DNA of 64,000 nt from NCBI GenBank assembly GCA_023389055.1, contig JAEWFA010000065.1, positions 124,001 to 188,000 on the forward strand, in the 5' to 3' direction. Below the pieces are notes generated by a model. The model was not told the origin of the DNA, did no database searches, and was given only the letters and a program-made list of their open reading frames with translations. This DNA comes from Pseudomonadota bacterium. Lineage in GTDB: Bacteria; Pseudomonadota; Gammaproteobacteria; Burkholderiales; Burkholderiaceae_E. The stretch's first letter is position 1. Each line of letters starts with the position of its first letter. Both the position numbers and the translations under genes were made by a program. Positions 33,022 to 41,815 of this stretch are shown one piece after another.

Positions 33022-34368
33022 TCAGGAGCGCGCGCCCGGTCGGCGTTTGCGTTCGCCGGGTTGCGTGGCGGCGCGTTCGGCGGCTTCCTTGTCGATCGGC
33101 TCGACGCGCGCACCTTCGCGCAGGTTGTCGACGCCGTCGACGACGACGAGCTCGCCGACCGATACGCCTTCGCGCACGACCGTGCGCTGCCCGTCCGAGG
33201 GCCCGAGCGACACGCGACGCAGCGCAACGGTGTTGCCGGCCTGCACGACGTAGACGTAGGTGCCCGGCGAGCCGCGCTGCACGGCGGCGCCCGGAATCAC
33301 CGTCGCGTCCGCGAGCGTGTCGACCTGCACCCGAACGTTGACGAACTGGTTCGGAAACAGCGCCATGTCCGCGTTGGCGAACTCGGCTTTCATCTTCAGC
33401 GTGCCGGTGGTGGTGTCGATCTGGTTGTCGATCGTCGTGAGACGGCCGCTGGCGAGCACCTCGCGCTGGTCGCGATCGAGCGCCTGTACCTTCATCTCGC
33501 GGCCGGCGCGGTAGCGCTCGAGAATCGGCGCGAGGTCCTTCTCGGCGATGGAGAAAGTGGCGCCGATCGGCTGGACCTGCGTGATCGTGACGAGCCCGGT
33601 CGCGTCGCCCGCGCGCACCAGGTTGCCGGGATCGACCAGTCGCAGCCCGAGCCGCCCCGCGAAGGGCGCGGTGATTCGCGTATAACCGAGCTGCAGTCGC
33701 GCGTTGTCCACCTGCGCCTGGTCGCTCTTCAGCGCACCCTCGTACTGATGCACGAGTGCCGCCTGCGTGTCGAGCTGCTGCGCGCTGGCCGCATCCTGCC
33801 GCACCAGCGTGCGGTAGCGTTCGAGGTCGACCTTCGCGTTTTCCAGCAGCGCGCGGTCTCGTGCAAACTGCCCCTGCGCCTGCGCCAGCTGCACTTCGAA
33901 GGGTCGCGGATCGATCTCGGCCAGCAACTCGCCCGCCTTCACCAGCTGCCCTTCGCGGAACCCGACGCGCAGCAGCTGGCCGTCGACCTGCGGGCGAACG
34001 ACCACCGTTCGCAGCGACGTGACCGTGCCGAGCGCATCGAGCACGACCGCAACGTCGTCGCGTGCGGCGGCGACGACGGTGACCGGCAGCACGCGCGCTG
34101 CCTCGGTGCCGCGCGGCCCCGTGCCGCCACTGCCGCGCGCGCCGGGTGCCGTTCCGCTGGCCGCGGGAGTTTCGGCGGGCGCCCCGGCTCGCTGGCTCCA
34201 CCACCACCAGCCGAGCGCACCGGCGAGAAGCAGCGCGGCGACGACGACGATCGAAGGCCACGCGCGCCTGGCGGGCGCATCGCGCGAGTGCGGATCGGTC
34301 GCGCGGGCGTCGTGCGGTTCGGGCATCGTGTGCGAGGCTTCGCGTTCCTGCGGCGGGACGGGCTGCAT
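33022..34368 (-). CDS. mdtA: RND efflux periplasmic adaptor (MdtA-like)
   Basis: A 448-residue membrane fusion protein. A polar N-terminus is followed by one anchor helix (WPSIVVVAALLLAGALGWWWW), a Pro/Ala/Gly-rich linker (PAETPAASGTAPGARG), then VRPQVDGQLLRVGFREGQLVKAGELLAEIDPRPFEVQLAQAQ, a coiled-coil hairpin, LGYTRITAPFAGRLGLRLVDPGNLV and barrel segments to GELVVVDGVDNLREGARVEP. These are the MdtA signatures. The start is ATG 34368 or ATG 34326; neither has a good ribosome site, and the nearer one leaves only 44 bp to the divergent ligase gene. First gene of the mdtABC-like operon. Confidence 0.92.
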   Translation of the reverse strand: MQPVPPQEREASHTMPEPHDARATDPHSRDAPARRAWPSIVVVAALLLAGALGWWWWSQRAGAPAETPAASGTAPGARGSGGTGPRGTEAARVLPVTVVAAARDDVAVVLDALGTVTSLRTVVVRPQVDGQLLRVGFREGQLVKAGELLAEIDPRPFEVQLAQAQGQFARDRALLENAKVDLERYRTLVRQDAASAQQLDTQAALVHQYEGALKSDQAQVDNARLQLGYTRITAPFAGRLGLRLVDPGNLVRAGDATGLVTITQVQPIGATFSIAEKDLAPILERYRAGREMKVQALDRDQREVLASGRLTTIDNQIDTTTGTLKMKAEFANADMALFPNQFVNVRVQVDTLADATVIPGAAVQRGSPGTYVYVVQAGNTVALRRVSLGPSDGQRTVVREGVSVGELVVVDGVDNLREGARVEPIDKEAAERAATQPGERKRRPGARS

Positions 34369-34412
34369 GGCAGAATCGTCGATGGTACCCGTGCCCGCAG
34401 TGGAGCGAGGCA

Positions 34413-35960
34413 ATGAATCTGGCGCACTGGCTCGAGCGCAGCGCGGCCGTCTTCGGCGATCGGCCGGCGCTCGCGCTGGGCCGCGATGTGGCTGCCTCGT
34501 ACACGCAATTCGCCCAGGCGGCGGCGCGCGGCGCACAGTGGCTGGCCGAGCAGGGGCTGCAGCCGGGAGACCGGGTCGGGCTCTTCCTGGGCAACCACCC
34601 CGACTACCTGCGTCTGCTGTGGAGCGTCTGGTGGGCCGGCCTGGTGGCGGTACCGATCAACGCGCGCCTGCACGGCAGCGAAGCGGCGTTCATGCTGTCC
34701 GATTGCGCCGCGACGTTGTGCTTCGTCGATCCCAGCCACGCCGATGCGTTGGCCGGCTTCGTTCCCGGCGCCTGCCGCGTCATCGACGAGCACGGCTTCC
34801 TCGATGATCGTTCGCTCGCGCCCGCGCCGGTCGTCGCGTGCAGCGAGGACGACGACGCCTGGCTCTTCTACACGAGCGGCACTACCGGCAAGCCGAAGGG
34901 CGTGCGGCTGACTGCGCGCAATCTTCGCTGGGCGACGATGGGTTATCTCGCCGAGGTGCAAGCGGTTGCGCCGGGCGACGCCTGCCTGCATCCGGCCCCG
35001 CTGTCGCACGGGTCCGGCCTCTACCACCTCGCGTACGTGTTGCGTGGCGGCGTGAACGTCGTGCCCGGCTCCGGCGGTTTCGACGGCGCCGAAGTCGCCG
35101 CGCTCGCCGCGCACTGGCGCAACGCGTCGTTCTTCGCCGCGCCGACGATGGTCAAGCGCCTCGTCGACTGGGCCCGTCGGCAGGCGACACCGATCGACGG
35201 CCTCGCCACCGTCGTCTACGGCGGAGGTCCGATGTACCTCGCCGACGTTCTCGAAGCGCGCGAGGCGCTCGGCCCGCACCTGGCGCAGATCTACGGCCAG
35301 GGCGAGAGCCCGATGACGATCACCGTGCTGCCGAAACACGTCATCGAGGACCGCGCGCATCCGCGCTGGATGGAGCGCCTCGCGTCGGTGGGCTACGCAC
35401 AGCCGATGGTCGAGGTCGCCATTCATGCCGACGACGGAACGCCGCTGGCGATCGGCGAGCCGGGCGAGGTCTGCGTGCGCGGCGAGGTCGTGATGAAGGG
35501 GTACTGGGAGAATCCGCACGCCACTGCCGAGACGATCCGCGAAGGATGGCTGCGCACCGGCGACATCGGGCGCCTCGACGAGGACGGCTTTCTCACGCTG
35601 CTCGATCGCAGCCGCGACCTGATCATCAGCGGCGGCACGAACATCTATCCGCGCGAGGTGGAGGAAGCGTTGCTGCGTCATCCGAACGTCGCCGAGGCGA
35701 GCGTCATCGGAGTGCCGGACGCCGAATGGGGCGAGACGGTCGTCGCCTGGGTAGTCGCCAGCGCACCGGTGACCGAAGCCGAACTCGACGCCCACTGCAT
35801 CGAGAACATCGCCCGCTTCAAGCGCCCGCGCCGCTACCGTTTCATCGAAACCCTGCCCAAGAACAACTACGGCAAGGTCCTGAAGACCGAATTGCGCGAA
35901 CGCGAAGCCGCGCTCGAAGCCGCCCACGCAACCCCCGCCGCAGGGGCGTCCGGCACTTGA
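34413..35960 (+). CDS. AMP-dependent acyl-CoA synthetase/ligase
   Basis: A 515-residue adenylate-forming enzyme. Motifs in order: the P-loop LFYTSGTTGKPKGV, IYGQGESPMTI (A5-like), GEVCVRGEVVMKGYWENPHAT, WLRTGDIGRLDEDGFLTLLDRSRDLIISGGTNIYPREVEE (hinge) and the catalytic Lys in LPKNNYGKVLKTELRER. It should activate a carboxylate to its acyl-AMP and then acyl-CoA; the chain or ring specificity is not readable. The ATG at 34413 is preceded by GGAGCGAGG. It diverges from mdtA within 44 bp, so the two promoters overlap or one lies inside a coding region. Confidence 0.92.
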   Translation: MNLAHWLERSAAVFGDRPALALGRDVAASYTQFAQAAARGAQWLAEQGLQPGDRVGLFLGNHPDYLRLLWSVWWAGLVAVPINARLHGSEAAFMLSDCAATLCFVDPSHADALAGFVPGACRVIDEHGFLDDRSLAPAPVVACSEDDDAWLFYTSGTTGKPKGVRLTARNLRWATMGYLAEVQAVAPGDACLHPAPLSHGSGLYHLAYVLRGGVNVVPGSGGFDGAEVAALAAHWRNASFFAAPTMVKRLVDWARRQATPIDGLATVVYGGGPMYLADVLEAREALGPHLAQIYGQGESPMTITVLPKHVIEDRAHPRWMERLASVGYAQPMVEVAIHADDGTPLAIGEPGEVCVRGEVVMKGYWENPHATAETIREGWLRTGDIGRLDEDGFLTLLDRSRDLIISGGTNIYPREVEEALLRHPNVAEASVIGVPDAEWGETVVAWVVASAPVTEAELDAHCIENIARFKRPRRYRFIETLPKNNYGKVLKTELREREAALEAAHATPAAGASGT

Positions 35961-36045
35961 ACTACCGGAGCTCGCGTAGCGGGGCCGGCGCACCCTGAGC
36001 GCCCGCGGCAGGCGGCCCGCGCCTTTGCCCGAGCCGACGACCACG

Positions 36046-36756
36046 TCACCCCACGTGCTTCGCGAAGAACTCCAGCGTCCGACGCCGCGCCAGCCTCGAC
36101 GCATCCGCGTCGTACGACCCCCGCTGGTCGCAGTTGAACCCGTGCCCTGCCTCGTAGAAGTGCCCTTCCACGGTCGGGTGCGCCGCCAGCACCGATCGCG
36201 CCTGCTCGGGCGACGGCGTGCGGTCGTTCTTGCCGAAGTGGCACAGCACCGGGCATTTCGGCTGTTCGCCGACGAAGCTCGCGATGTTGCCGCCGTAGTA
36301 CACCACCGCGCAGGCCAGACCGTCGACGCGCGACGAGGCGACCCACGACATCGTGCCGCCCCAGCAGTAGCCGACGATTCCCACCCGTCCTGCCGCGCCC
36401 GGCGCGGATCCCGGATGCGCGCCTCCGGCGCCTGCGCCGCTGGCGAGCTTTACCGTCGCGGCCAGGTCCTTCATCACGTCGTCGACGCCGGCCTTCTGCG
36501 CGAGTGCGCGTCCGGCCTTGATGTCGTCATCGGCGTAGCCCGTCTCGAAGCCCGGCTGCACGCGATCGAACAGTGCAGGCGCGATCGCGTGATAACCGTC
36601 GGCGGCGAAGCCGTCGGCGATCGAGCGGATGTGGCTGTTGACGCCGAAGATCTCCTGGATGACGACGATCGCGCCGCGCGCCGGTTTCTCCGGTGTCGCC
36701 TCCCAGGCGGGAAGTCGATGGCCGTCCTCGGAGATCACCTCGATCCAGCGTCCCAT
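36046..36756 (-). CDS. Dienelactone hydrolase family protein
   Basis: A 236-residue alpha/beta hydrolase. The nucleophile Cys lies in GIVGYCWGGTMSWVA, as in dienelactone hydrolases (Cys instead of Ser), with Asp in LCHFGKNDRTP and His in YEAGHGFNCD completing the triad; Glu in IVVIQEIFGVN is also conserved. Such enzymes open cyclic lactones from aromatic ring breakdown, but many family members have other esters as substrates. ATG at 36756 follows AGGAGG. It lies 41 bp after the thioredoxin gene on the same strand. Confidence 0.9.
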   Translation of the reverse strand: MGRWIEVISEDGHRLPAWEATPEKPARGAIVVIQEIFGVNSHIRSIADGFAADGYHAIAPALFDRVQPGFETGYADDDIKAGRALAQKAGVDDVMKDLAATVKLASGAGAGGAHPGSAPGAAGRVGIVGYCWGGTMSWVASSRVDGLACAVVYYGGNIASFVGEQPKCPVLCHFGKNDRTPSPEQARSVLAAHPTVEGHFYEAGHGFNCDQRGSYDADASRLARRRTLEFFAKHVG

Positions 36757-36797
36757 GACGTCCTCCTGATGGGCTGGTGGCGCCCCGTCGCGAGGCG

Positions 36798-37643
36798 TCA
36801 GAACAGCACCGAGCTGAGCCGGCGCCGCCATTCGGAAACGAGTTGCGGCTGTGCGGCCGCCTTCTCGAAGCCCTCGATCATCGTGCGGCGACCGACGTCG
36901 TCGCCGAACGTGCGATCGCGCCGCACGATCTCGAGCAGCTGCTCGAAGGCCGGCGCCCAGTGCTTCTGTTCCATGTAGTGCTGCGCCAGTTCGAGACGCG
37001 CCTGCAGGTCGGCTGGGTCGTTGGCGACGCGATCGAGCAGGTCGTCGGACGGCGGCTCGACGCCTTCCTGCGATTCGCGCTGCGCGCGTTCGAACAATGC
37101 CGCCACCTGCGGGTCCTGCCGTGCCTCCGCCGAGACGAACTCGAGCTGCGCCAGCGCCGCGCCGGGATCCTTCTGCTGCAGCAGCAACTGCGCGTACATC
37201 AGCCGCGCGTTGTCGTTGCCGCCGTCGTTGGCGATCGCCTTCTTCAGGTGCTGCTCGGCGACGTCGATCTCGCCGCGCTCGATCGCCTGCAGCGCCTGCT
37301 CGACCTCGACGTCACCCGGATTCGGCAGCAGGCGGTCGATGAACTCGCGCAACTGCGTCTCGGGAACGACGCCTTGGAACTGGTCGACCGGCTGGCCGTT
37401 GACGATGCCGAACACGGTGGGAATCGAGCGGATCCGGAAGTGGCGCGCGAGTTCCGGCTGCGCGTCGGTGTCGACCTTCACCAGCATGAAGCGACCGCCG
37501 TATTGCTGCTCGAGCCGCTCGAGCATCGGGCCCAGGGTCTTGCACGGGCCGCACCACGGCGCCCAGAAATCGAGCACCACCGGCGTGCTCATCGACGCGT
37601 CGATCACGTCGGCCTGGAATCGTTCGATCGTCGTCTCGATCAT
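36798..37643 (-). CDS. cnoX: Thioredoxin-TPR co-chaperone (CnoX/YbbN-like)
   Basis: A 281-residue cytosolic protein. Residues 1-110 are a thioredoxin domain with an active WCGPC (LDFWAPWCGPCKTLGPML) and the cis-Pro in RSIPTVFGIVNG. Residues 115-281 form TPR-like helices (QALQAIERGEIDVAEQHLKKAI, LQARLELAQHYMEQKHWAPAFEQLLEIVRRD). Both active cysteines are present, unlike E. coli YbbN, so it should be redox-active as well as a holdase partner of GroEL/DnaK. ATG at 37643. It sits between the glycine-zipper lipoprotein gene and the hydrolase gene, all on the minus strand. Confidence 0.88.
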   Translation of the reverse strand: MIETTIERFQADVIDASMSTPVVLDFWAPWCGPCKTLGPMLERLEQQYGGRFMLVKVDTDAQPELARHFRIRSIPTVFGIVNGQPVDQFQGVVPETQLREFIDRLLPNPGDVEVEQALQAIERGEIDVAEQHLKKAIANDGGNDNARLMYAQLLLQQKDPGAALAQLEFVSAEARQDPQVAALFERAQRESQEGVEPPSDDLLDRVANDPADLQARLELAQHYMEQKHWAPAFEQLLEIVRRDRTFGDDVGRRTMIEGFEKAAAQPQLVSEWRRRLSSVLF

Positions 37644-37680
37644 CGTCGTCGTCCGTGTAGTGCGCGGAAGGGCTGCCCGA

Positions 37681-38154
37681 TCATTGCGAGACGCGCGTGG
37701 TGCCGCGGGCCGGGTCGGTGATGATGCGAACGCGCTGCCCGGGGGCGAACTGCTCGCCGCCGGCCTCCTGGACCACGGCGAACGTGTTGCCGCTGTCGGT
37801 GCGAACGGTGATTTCCAGCGCGGTCCGGTTGCTGAGCGACTGTTCGGCGTGGCTGCCGAGCACGCCGCCGGCCACCGCGCCGAGCACGCCGGCGATGACG
37901 CTGCCCTTGCCGCCGCCGACGTTCGATCCGGCCACGCCGCCGACGATCGCGCCTGCGCCGGTGCCCACGTTCGTCGGCTGGTCGCGCTCGAGGCGGACCT
38001 CGCGGATCGCCTGGATGACGCCGGTCTGCACCTGCATCGGGCGCCGCGCCTCGCTGGCGGTGTACGTGTGACCGGCCGTCGACGGCGCCGCACAACCGGC
38101 GAGCAGCGCCGCCAACGCGACGAGCGCACCGGCGAGCGTTTTGGTGTAGTGCAT
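37681..38154 (-). CDS. Glycine-zipper 2TM lipoprotein (SlyB-like)
   Basis: A 157-residue outer-membrane lipoprotein. The signal ends in the lipobox ALAALLAGC, followed by a polar region VQTGVIQAIREVRLERDQP and the glycine zipper GAGAIVGGVAGSNVGGGKG / AGVLGAVAGGVLGS. The C-terminus (LEITVRTDSGNTFAVVQE...FAPGQRVRII) is the small SlyB/Pcp-type beta domain. Members of this family help keep the outer membrane stable under stress. ATG at 38154 follows AGAGAGGG. Confidence 0.88.
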   Translation of the reverse strand: MHYTKTLAGALVALAALLAGCAAPSTAGHTYTASEARRPMQVQTGVIQAIREVRLERDQPTNVGTGAGAIVGGVAGSNVGGGKGSVIAGVLGAVAGGVLGSHAEQSLSNRTALEITVRTDSGNTFAVVQEAGGEQFAPGQRVRIITDPARGTTRVSQ

Positions 38155-38289
38155 TCGAAATCCCTCTCTGTTCGGAGAGTCGCCTTGAAATGGAAGGCCG
38201 ATTATGTCAGGCGCCGCCACCGGGGCGCGCTGCGCTCGCCCGGCGCGCCTCGGCAGTGGCGCGGACTGGATCGCGACTGCGACGAATCG

Positions 38290-38538
38290 CTACGGGACGG
38301 CGCTGGACACGACGAGCGGCGCGCCGCCGTTCGGCGGGGCTGCAGCGGCGAGCATCGCCGCTTCGCGCAACCCGGAGCCGGCCATTACCAGGCCGACAAC
38401 GAGTGCGACCGGTGCGGCAGCCTGCGCGCACGCGTAGAGAAGCTTGTTGCGGGATTCGCGGTTGCGGAGAAACGCAAGGAAGATCGTATAGACCGGGCGC
38501 CTTGCGTTGTCCCCGTGCTGGGAGGCACGGATCGACAT
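38290..38538 (-). CDS. Small hypothetical membrane protein
   Basis: An 82-residue frame. The N-terminal half is basic (RRPVYTIFLAFLRNRESRNKLLY), followed by one hydrophobic segment AAAPVALVVGLVMAGSG and a Pro/Gly-rich tail. I do not recognise a family. Support for a real gene comes from GAGGTG just before ATG 38538 and from an extended -10 promoter on the same strand about 85 bp upstream. It lies in the gap between the lipoprotein and the divergent HNH gene. Confidence 0.45.
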   Translation of the reverse strand: MSIRASQHGDNARRPVYTIFLAFLRNRESRNKLLYACAQAAAPVALVVGLVMAGSGLREAAMLAAAAPPNGGAPLVVSSAVP

Positions 38539-38621
38539 GGGGACACCTCTGAGAAGATCGACCGCTGCTGCCTTCGCCGGCACGAACCCGCGCCGGCTCG
38601 TCGGCGCTGCGATCTGTTGTA

Positions 38622-38650
38622 ACTATACCACAGTGTGTCGGCTTCGGAAC
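38622..38650 (-). promoter_or_regulatory. Extended -10 promoter candidate
   Basis: On the minus strand TGGTATAGT (38630-38622) matches the extended -10 consensus TGnTATAAT with one change. A weak -35 (GTTCCG, 38650-38645) is at 17-base spacing. This A/T-rich patch stands out from the GC-rich surroundings. It would start a message about 75 bases upstream of the small protein at 38538. Confidence 0.45.
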
Positions 38651-38736
38651 GAGCGAAAGGATCCGGGCATGTCTTGCCGCCGTGCTGCACAATGTGCAAC
38701 GTCGGGGCGCGGCGGTGATGGAGGTCGAAACCCGCG

Positions 38737-39339
38737 ATGGAAATGCCGAGTGCAGCAGTGAGCATCCTCGTGCTCGACGCGAGCGGCACGCCGCGTCGCT
38801 GGCTCGGCATCGAGGACGCGGTCGGCTACTACTACAAGGAGCAGGTCGTCTGGGACCTCGGTCGCCATGCATTCACGCTGCACGGCGGAACGAGTCGCGC
38901 CACCGGCCTGCGCTCGATGCTCACGCTGCGTTCGATCGTCGCGGTGCGCGGCGATGCGTCGAAGCGCACGCGCTTCCACTACGTGCCCGCACTCACCCGC
39001 GAGATGTTGTTCGCGCGCGACCGCTTCATCTGCGCCTACTGCGGCGGCCGCTTCCGGCCGGGCGATCTCACCTGCGAACACGTGAAGCCGCAAAGCCGCG
39101 GCGGTCGCGACACGTGGACCAACCTGGTGAGCGCCTGCAAGCCGTGCAACCTTCGCAAGGGCAACCGCACGCCCGAGCAGGCGCGCATGCCGCTGCTGTA
39201 CGTGCCGTACGTGCCGAACCTGCACGAGGGGTTCATCCTGCGCAATCGGCGCATCCTAGCGGACCAGATGGAATTCCTGATGGCCGGCGTGCCGCGGCAT
39301 TCGCGGCTTCACGAGGGGGCGCAGGCGCTCCCCGCATAG
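38737..39339 (+). CDS. HNH endonuclease
   Basis: A 200-residue protein. The HNH motif is complete: RDRFICAYCGGRFRPGDL, then CEHVKPQSRGGRDTWTNLVSACKPCNLRKGNRTP, giving two CxxC zinc pairs around the EH...N...H-like metal site. The N-terminal 85 residues (ILVLDASGTPRRWLGIEDAVGYYYKEQVVWDLG) resemble the usual leader of stand-alone bacterial HNH proteins related to the 5mC/McrA type, whose function is often unclear. The start is ATG 38737 or 38743. It converges with the ChaC-like gene. Confidence 0.9.
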   Translation: MEMPSAAVSILVLDASGTPRRWLGIEDAVGYYYKEQVVWDLGRHAFTLHGGTSRATGLRSMLTLRSIVAVRGDASKRTRFHYVPALTREMLFARDRFICAYCGGRFRPGDLTCEHVKPQSRGGRDTWTNLVSACKPCNLRKGNRTPEQARMPLLYVPYVPNLHEGFILRNRRILADQMEFLMAGVPRHSRLHEGAQALPA

Positions 39340-39346
39340 CGCAGAC

Positions 39347-39919
39347 CTACGACACCTCCTCCTGCGCCGGTTGCGCTGCTTCGGCCAGCAGCCGGCGCAC
39401 CAGTCGAGCGAGGCGCGCATCGCGCACGCCATGCGCCTCCAGGGCGCGCCACGTGTTGATCGCGTATTCGCGATTGGCGCCGCGCCGCCCGCAGCACAGA
39501 TGCAGCCGGCGGATGATCTCGTCGTCAGAAAGGCGGGCGTAGCTCGGGCGATCGCGATCGGCGGCGAAGGTGAGCGCCTGCACGCTGCGCTCGCCGTCGA
39601 GGCGCACCTCCGCCAGCAGCGGCCGATACACGCGCGTGTCCCAATCGGGGATCTCGCGCTCGTACAGATGGCGGATCGCGTCCTCACGGCTCTCGATGCG
39701 CAGCCGGTACGCAACGCCGACGCAGCTTCCGCCGCGGTCCAGGCCGAGCACGACGCCGGGCTCGTCGGCCGTGCCGCGATAGTGCGTCGAACTCACGCAG
39801 AAAGAGCGGTGCCAGCCGTGAAGGCGCGCGAGGCTGGCCTGCTCGTACTCGATCTCCGGATTCCAGATCAGCGACCCGTAGCCGAAGACCCAATCGACGT
39901 CGAAGAAGAGACCGCGCAT
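39347..39919 (-). CDS. Gamma-glutamylcyclotransferase (ChaC-like)
   Basis: A 190-residue protein of the ChaC type. The diagnostic loop is VFGYGSLIWNPEIEY, followed by GWHRSFCVSSTHYRGTADEPGVVLGLDRGGSCVGVAYRL (the WHR..C..S and G..RG pattern of ChaC) and an acidic stretch REDAIRHLYEREIP. ChaC enzymes cleave glutathione to 5-oxoproline and Cys-Gly. ATG at 39919. It lies 76 bp after the gentisate operon on the same strand and is probably a separate unit. Confidence 0.9.
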   Translation of the reverse strand: MRGLFFDVDWVFGYGSLIWNPEIEYEQASLARLHGWHRSFCVSSTHYRGTADEPGVVLGLDRGGSCVGVAYRLRIESREDAIRHLYEREIPDWDTRVYRPLLAEVRLDGERSVQALTFAADRDRPSYARLSDDEIIRRLHLCCGRRGANREYAINTWRALEAHGVRDARLARLVRRLLAEAAQPAQEEVS

Positions 39920-39995
39920 GCTGCAGGCATGGTAACGCGACGCGCGCGCGCCGCTGCCGCCGCACGTCGGAAGCGCGCGGCACCGCCCGTTGCTG

Positions 39996-40697
39996 CTATC
40001 CGCGGATGCGCACGTCGATCGACGGCAACCCGCTCACCGTGCCTTTCAGCCGATCTCCGGGCACGACCGCGGCGACGCCTTCCGGCGTGCCCGTCATGAT
40101 CAGGTCGCCCGGCGCCAGCGTCCACGCGTTCGACAGGTGCTCGACGATCTCGCCGATGCTCCAGATCAGCTGCGAGATGTCGCTGTGCTGGCGCGCCTGT
40201 CCGTTGACTTCGAGCGCGATGCGCGCGTGCGCGATGTCGCCGGCGCTCTTCGCCGGCACGATCGCGCCGATCGGCGCCGACTGGTCGAAGGCCTTGCCGA
40301 TGCACCACGGCCGGCCCTGCTTCTTCATGTCCGTCTGCAGGTCGCGACGCGTCATGTCCAGCCCCACCGCGTAGCCGAAGACGTGGCGCATCGCTTCCGC
40401 GGCCGGGATCTGCTTGCCGCCTTCGCCGATCGCGACGACGAGTTCGATCTCGTGGTGCAGGTCCTTCGTCAGCGGCGGGTAGTCGATCTCGATCGACTCG
40501 CTCGCGGGCGCGGGCACGACCGCATCGGCGGGCTTCAGGAAGAAGAACGGCGGCTCGCGTCCGGTGAAGCCCATCTCCTGCGCGTGCGCGACGTAGTTGC
40601 GCCCTACGCAATAGACGCGGCGCACGGGAAAGCGCGCGTCGCTGCCCACGACGGGCAGCGAAACGGCAGGGGCAGCCGGCACGACGTATTGGCTCAC
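39996..40697 (-). CDS. Fumarylacetoacetate hydrolase family protein, probable fumarylpyruvate hydrolase
   Basis: A 233-residue FAH-fold enzyme. It reads FPVRRVYCVGRNYVAHAQEMG, PPFFFLKPADAVV, HHEIELVVAIGEGGKQI (HxExE metal site), WCIGKAFDQSAPIGAIVPA and IMTGTPEGVAAVVPGDRL. These features and the position after a gentisate dioxygenase suggest fumarylpyruvate hydrolase (to fumarate and pyruvate). GTG start at 40697 with AGGAG ahead. No maleylpyruvate isomerase gene is in the cluster, so direct maleylpyruvate hydrolysis is an alternative. Confidence 0.88.
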   Translation of the reverse strand: MSQYVVPAAPAVSLPVVGSDARFPVRRVYCVGRNYVAHAQEMGFTGREPPFFFLKPADAVVPAPASESIEIDYPPLTKDLHHEIELVVAIGEGGKQIPAAEAMRHVFGYAVGLDMTRRDLQTDMKKQGRPWCIGKAFDQSAPIGAIVPAKSAGDIAHARIALEVNGQARQHSDISQLIWSIGEIVEHLSNAWTLAPGDLIMTGTPEGVAAVVPGDRLKGTVSGLPSIDVRIRG

Positions 40698-40726
40698 GGT
40701 GGTTCTCCTTTCTCGATTCGGGGGCG

Positions 40727-41803
40727 TCAGTCGAGCTGCTCTTCGCGGTGCATCGCGAGTGCCTCGTGGATCGGCCGGTCGGAAAAGCTGAAGAGCACGG
40801 TGTCGTCGCGCGCCGAGAGCCGGCAGACGTGCCACGACGGTACGACGAAATGGTCGCGCGGGCCGAACTCGAACACGGTGGGCGCGCCTTCGCCGGGTCG
40901 GTCGATCGTCGCGCGGCCACGGCCTTCGACGACGCTGTAGACGATGCCGTCGGTCTGCCGCCACGGCTTTCCTTCGAAGCCGGCCGGCAGCAGCTGCAGG
41001 AAGGCGCCGATCGTCGGCATCGGCCAGCCGCCGGTGGCCGGGTTCACGTAGCGCATCTTCGTGCCTTGCCAGGCATCGACCGGTGCATCGCCGCGCAGCC
41101 GCGCGAGCGCCGCTCGCGCGCGTGCATACGGATACGCGAACAGCGGCGAGGTTGCGCCGTGGGGCTTTGCGCCCGCGTCGCCCGGCATCGGCGCGAGGTT
41201 CTCGCCGAAGCGGGCGAGGTTCGTTCCTTCGGGACGCTGCACCGGCTGCTGTCTTGCCGGGAAGTCTTCGGCGAAACCCGCATCGAGCAGGCGAACCATG
41301 GGGATGTCGAGTCCGTCGAGCCAGACGACGGGCGTGTCGGACTCGTTGCCGTGGTCGTGGAAAGTCCAGCTCGGCGTGATGATGAAATCGCCCGGGTGCA
41401 TCGTCGTGCGCTCGCCGTTCACCGCGGTGAACGCGCCGGCGCCTTCGACGACGAAGCGCAGCGCCGTCGCCACGTGACGGTGGCTCGGCGCGACCTCGCC
41501 GGGCAGGATCAGCTGCAGTCCGGCGTACAGCGACTGGGTGATCGCCGATTGTCCGGGGATGCCCGGGTTCTCGAGGATCAGTACGCGGCGCACCGCTTCT
41601 TCGGCCGAGATGACGTCTCCGGCGCGCGAGAGGAACGGGCGCACTTCGTCGTAGCGCCACAAGGCCGGCACGCACGGCGATGCGGGGCTCTTCGGCACGA
41701 GCGCGTGCAGCGACTCCCACAGCGGCGTGAGGTTCGACGGACGCATGTCGGCGTACAGCCGCTCGCGCGCCTTGCGGACAGGGTCTTGCGTTGGCGCGTT
41801 CAT
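40727..41803 (-). CDS. gtdA: Gentisate 1,2-dioxygenase
   Basis: A 358-residue bicupin dioxygenase. The N-terminal cupin carries the iron ligands in PSHRHVATALRFVVEGAGAFTAVNGE and FHDHGNE; the second cupin (VYSVVEGRGRATID, FVVPSWHVCRL) is the degenerate half. The N-terminal LTPLWESLHALVPKSP and the C-terminal LFSFSDRPIHEALAMHRE are diagnostic for gentisate 1,2-dioxygenase, which opens gentisate to maleylpyruvate with O2 and Fe(II). ATG at 41803 follows AAGGAGGATCGCG. It sits 12 bp after the hydroxylase and 29 bp before the hydrolase. Confidence 0.95.
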   Translation of the reverse strand: MNAPTQDPVRKARERLYADMRPSNLTPLWESLHALVPKSPASPCVPALWRYDEVRPFLSRAGDVISAEEAVRRVLILENPGIPGQSAITQSLYAGLQLILPGEVAPSHRHVATALRFVVEGAGAFTAVNGERTTMHPGDFIITPSWTFHDHGNESDTPVVWLDGLDIPMVRLLDAGFAEDFPARQQPVQRPEGTNLARFGENLAPMPGDAGAKPHGATSPLFAYPYARARAALARLRGDAPVDAWQGTKMRYVNPATGGWPMPTIGAFLQLLPAGFEGKPWRQTDGIVYSVVEGRGRATIDRPGEGAPTVFEFGPRDHFVVPSWHVCRLSARDDTVLFSFSDRPIHEALAMHREEQLD

Positions 41804-41815
41804 CGCGATCCTCCT

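Noticed and set aside
29709..33341. A 1210-codon plus-strand open frame across mdtB
   Set aside because: It has the composition of a shadow frame and no domain, while the minus-strand MdtB matches the family throughout.
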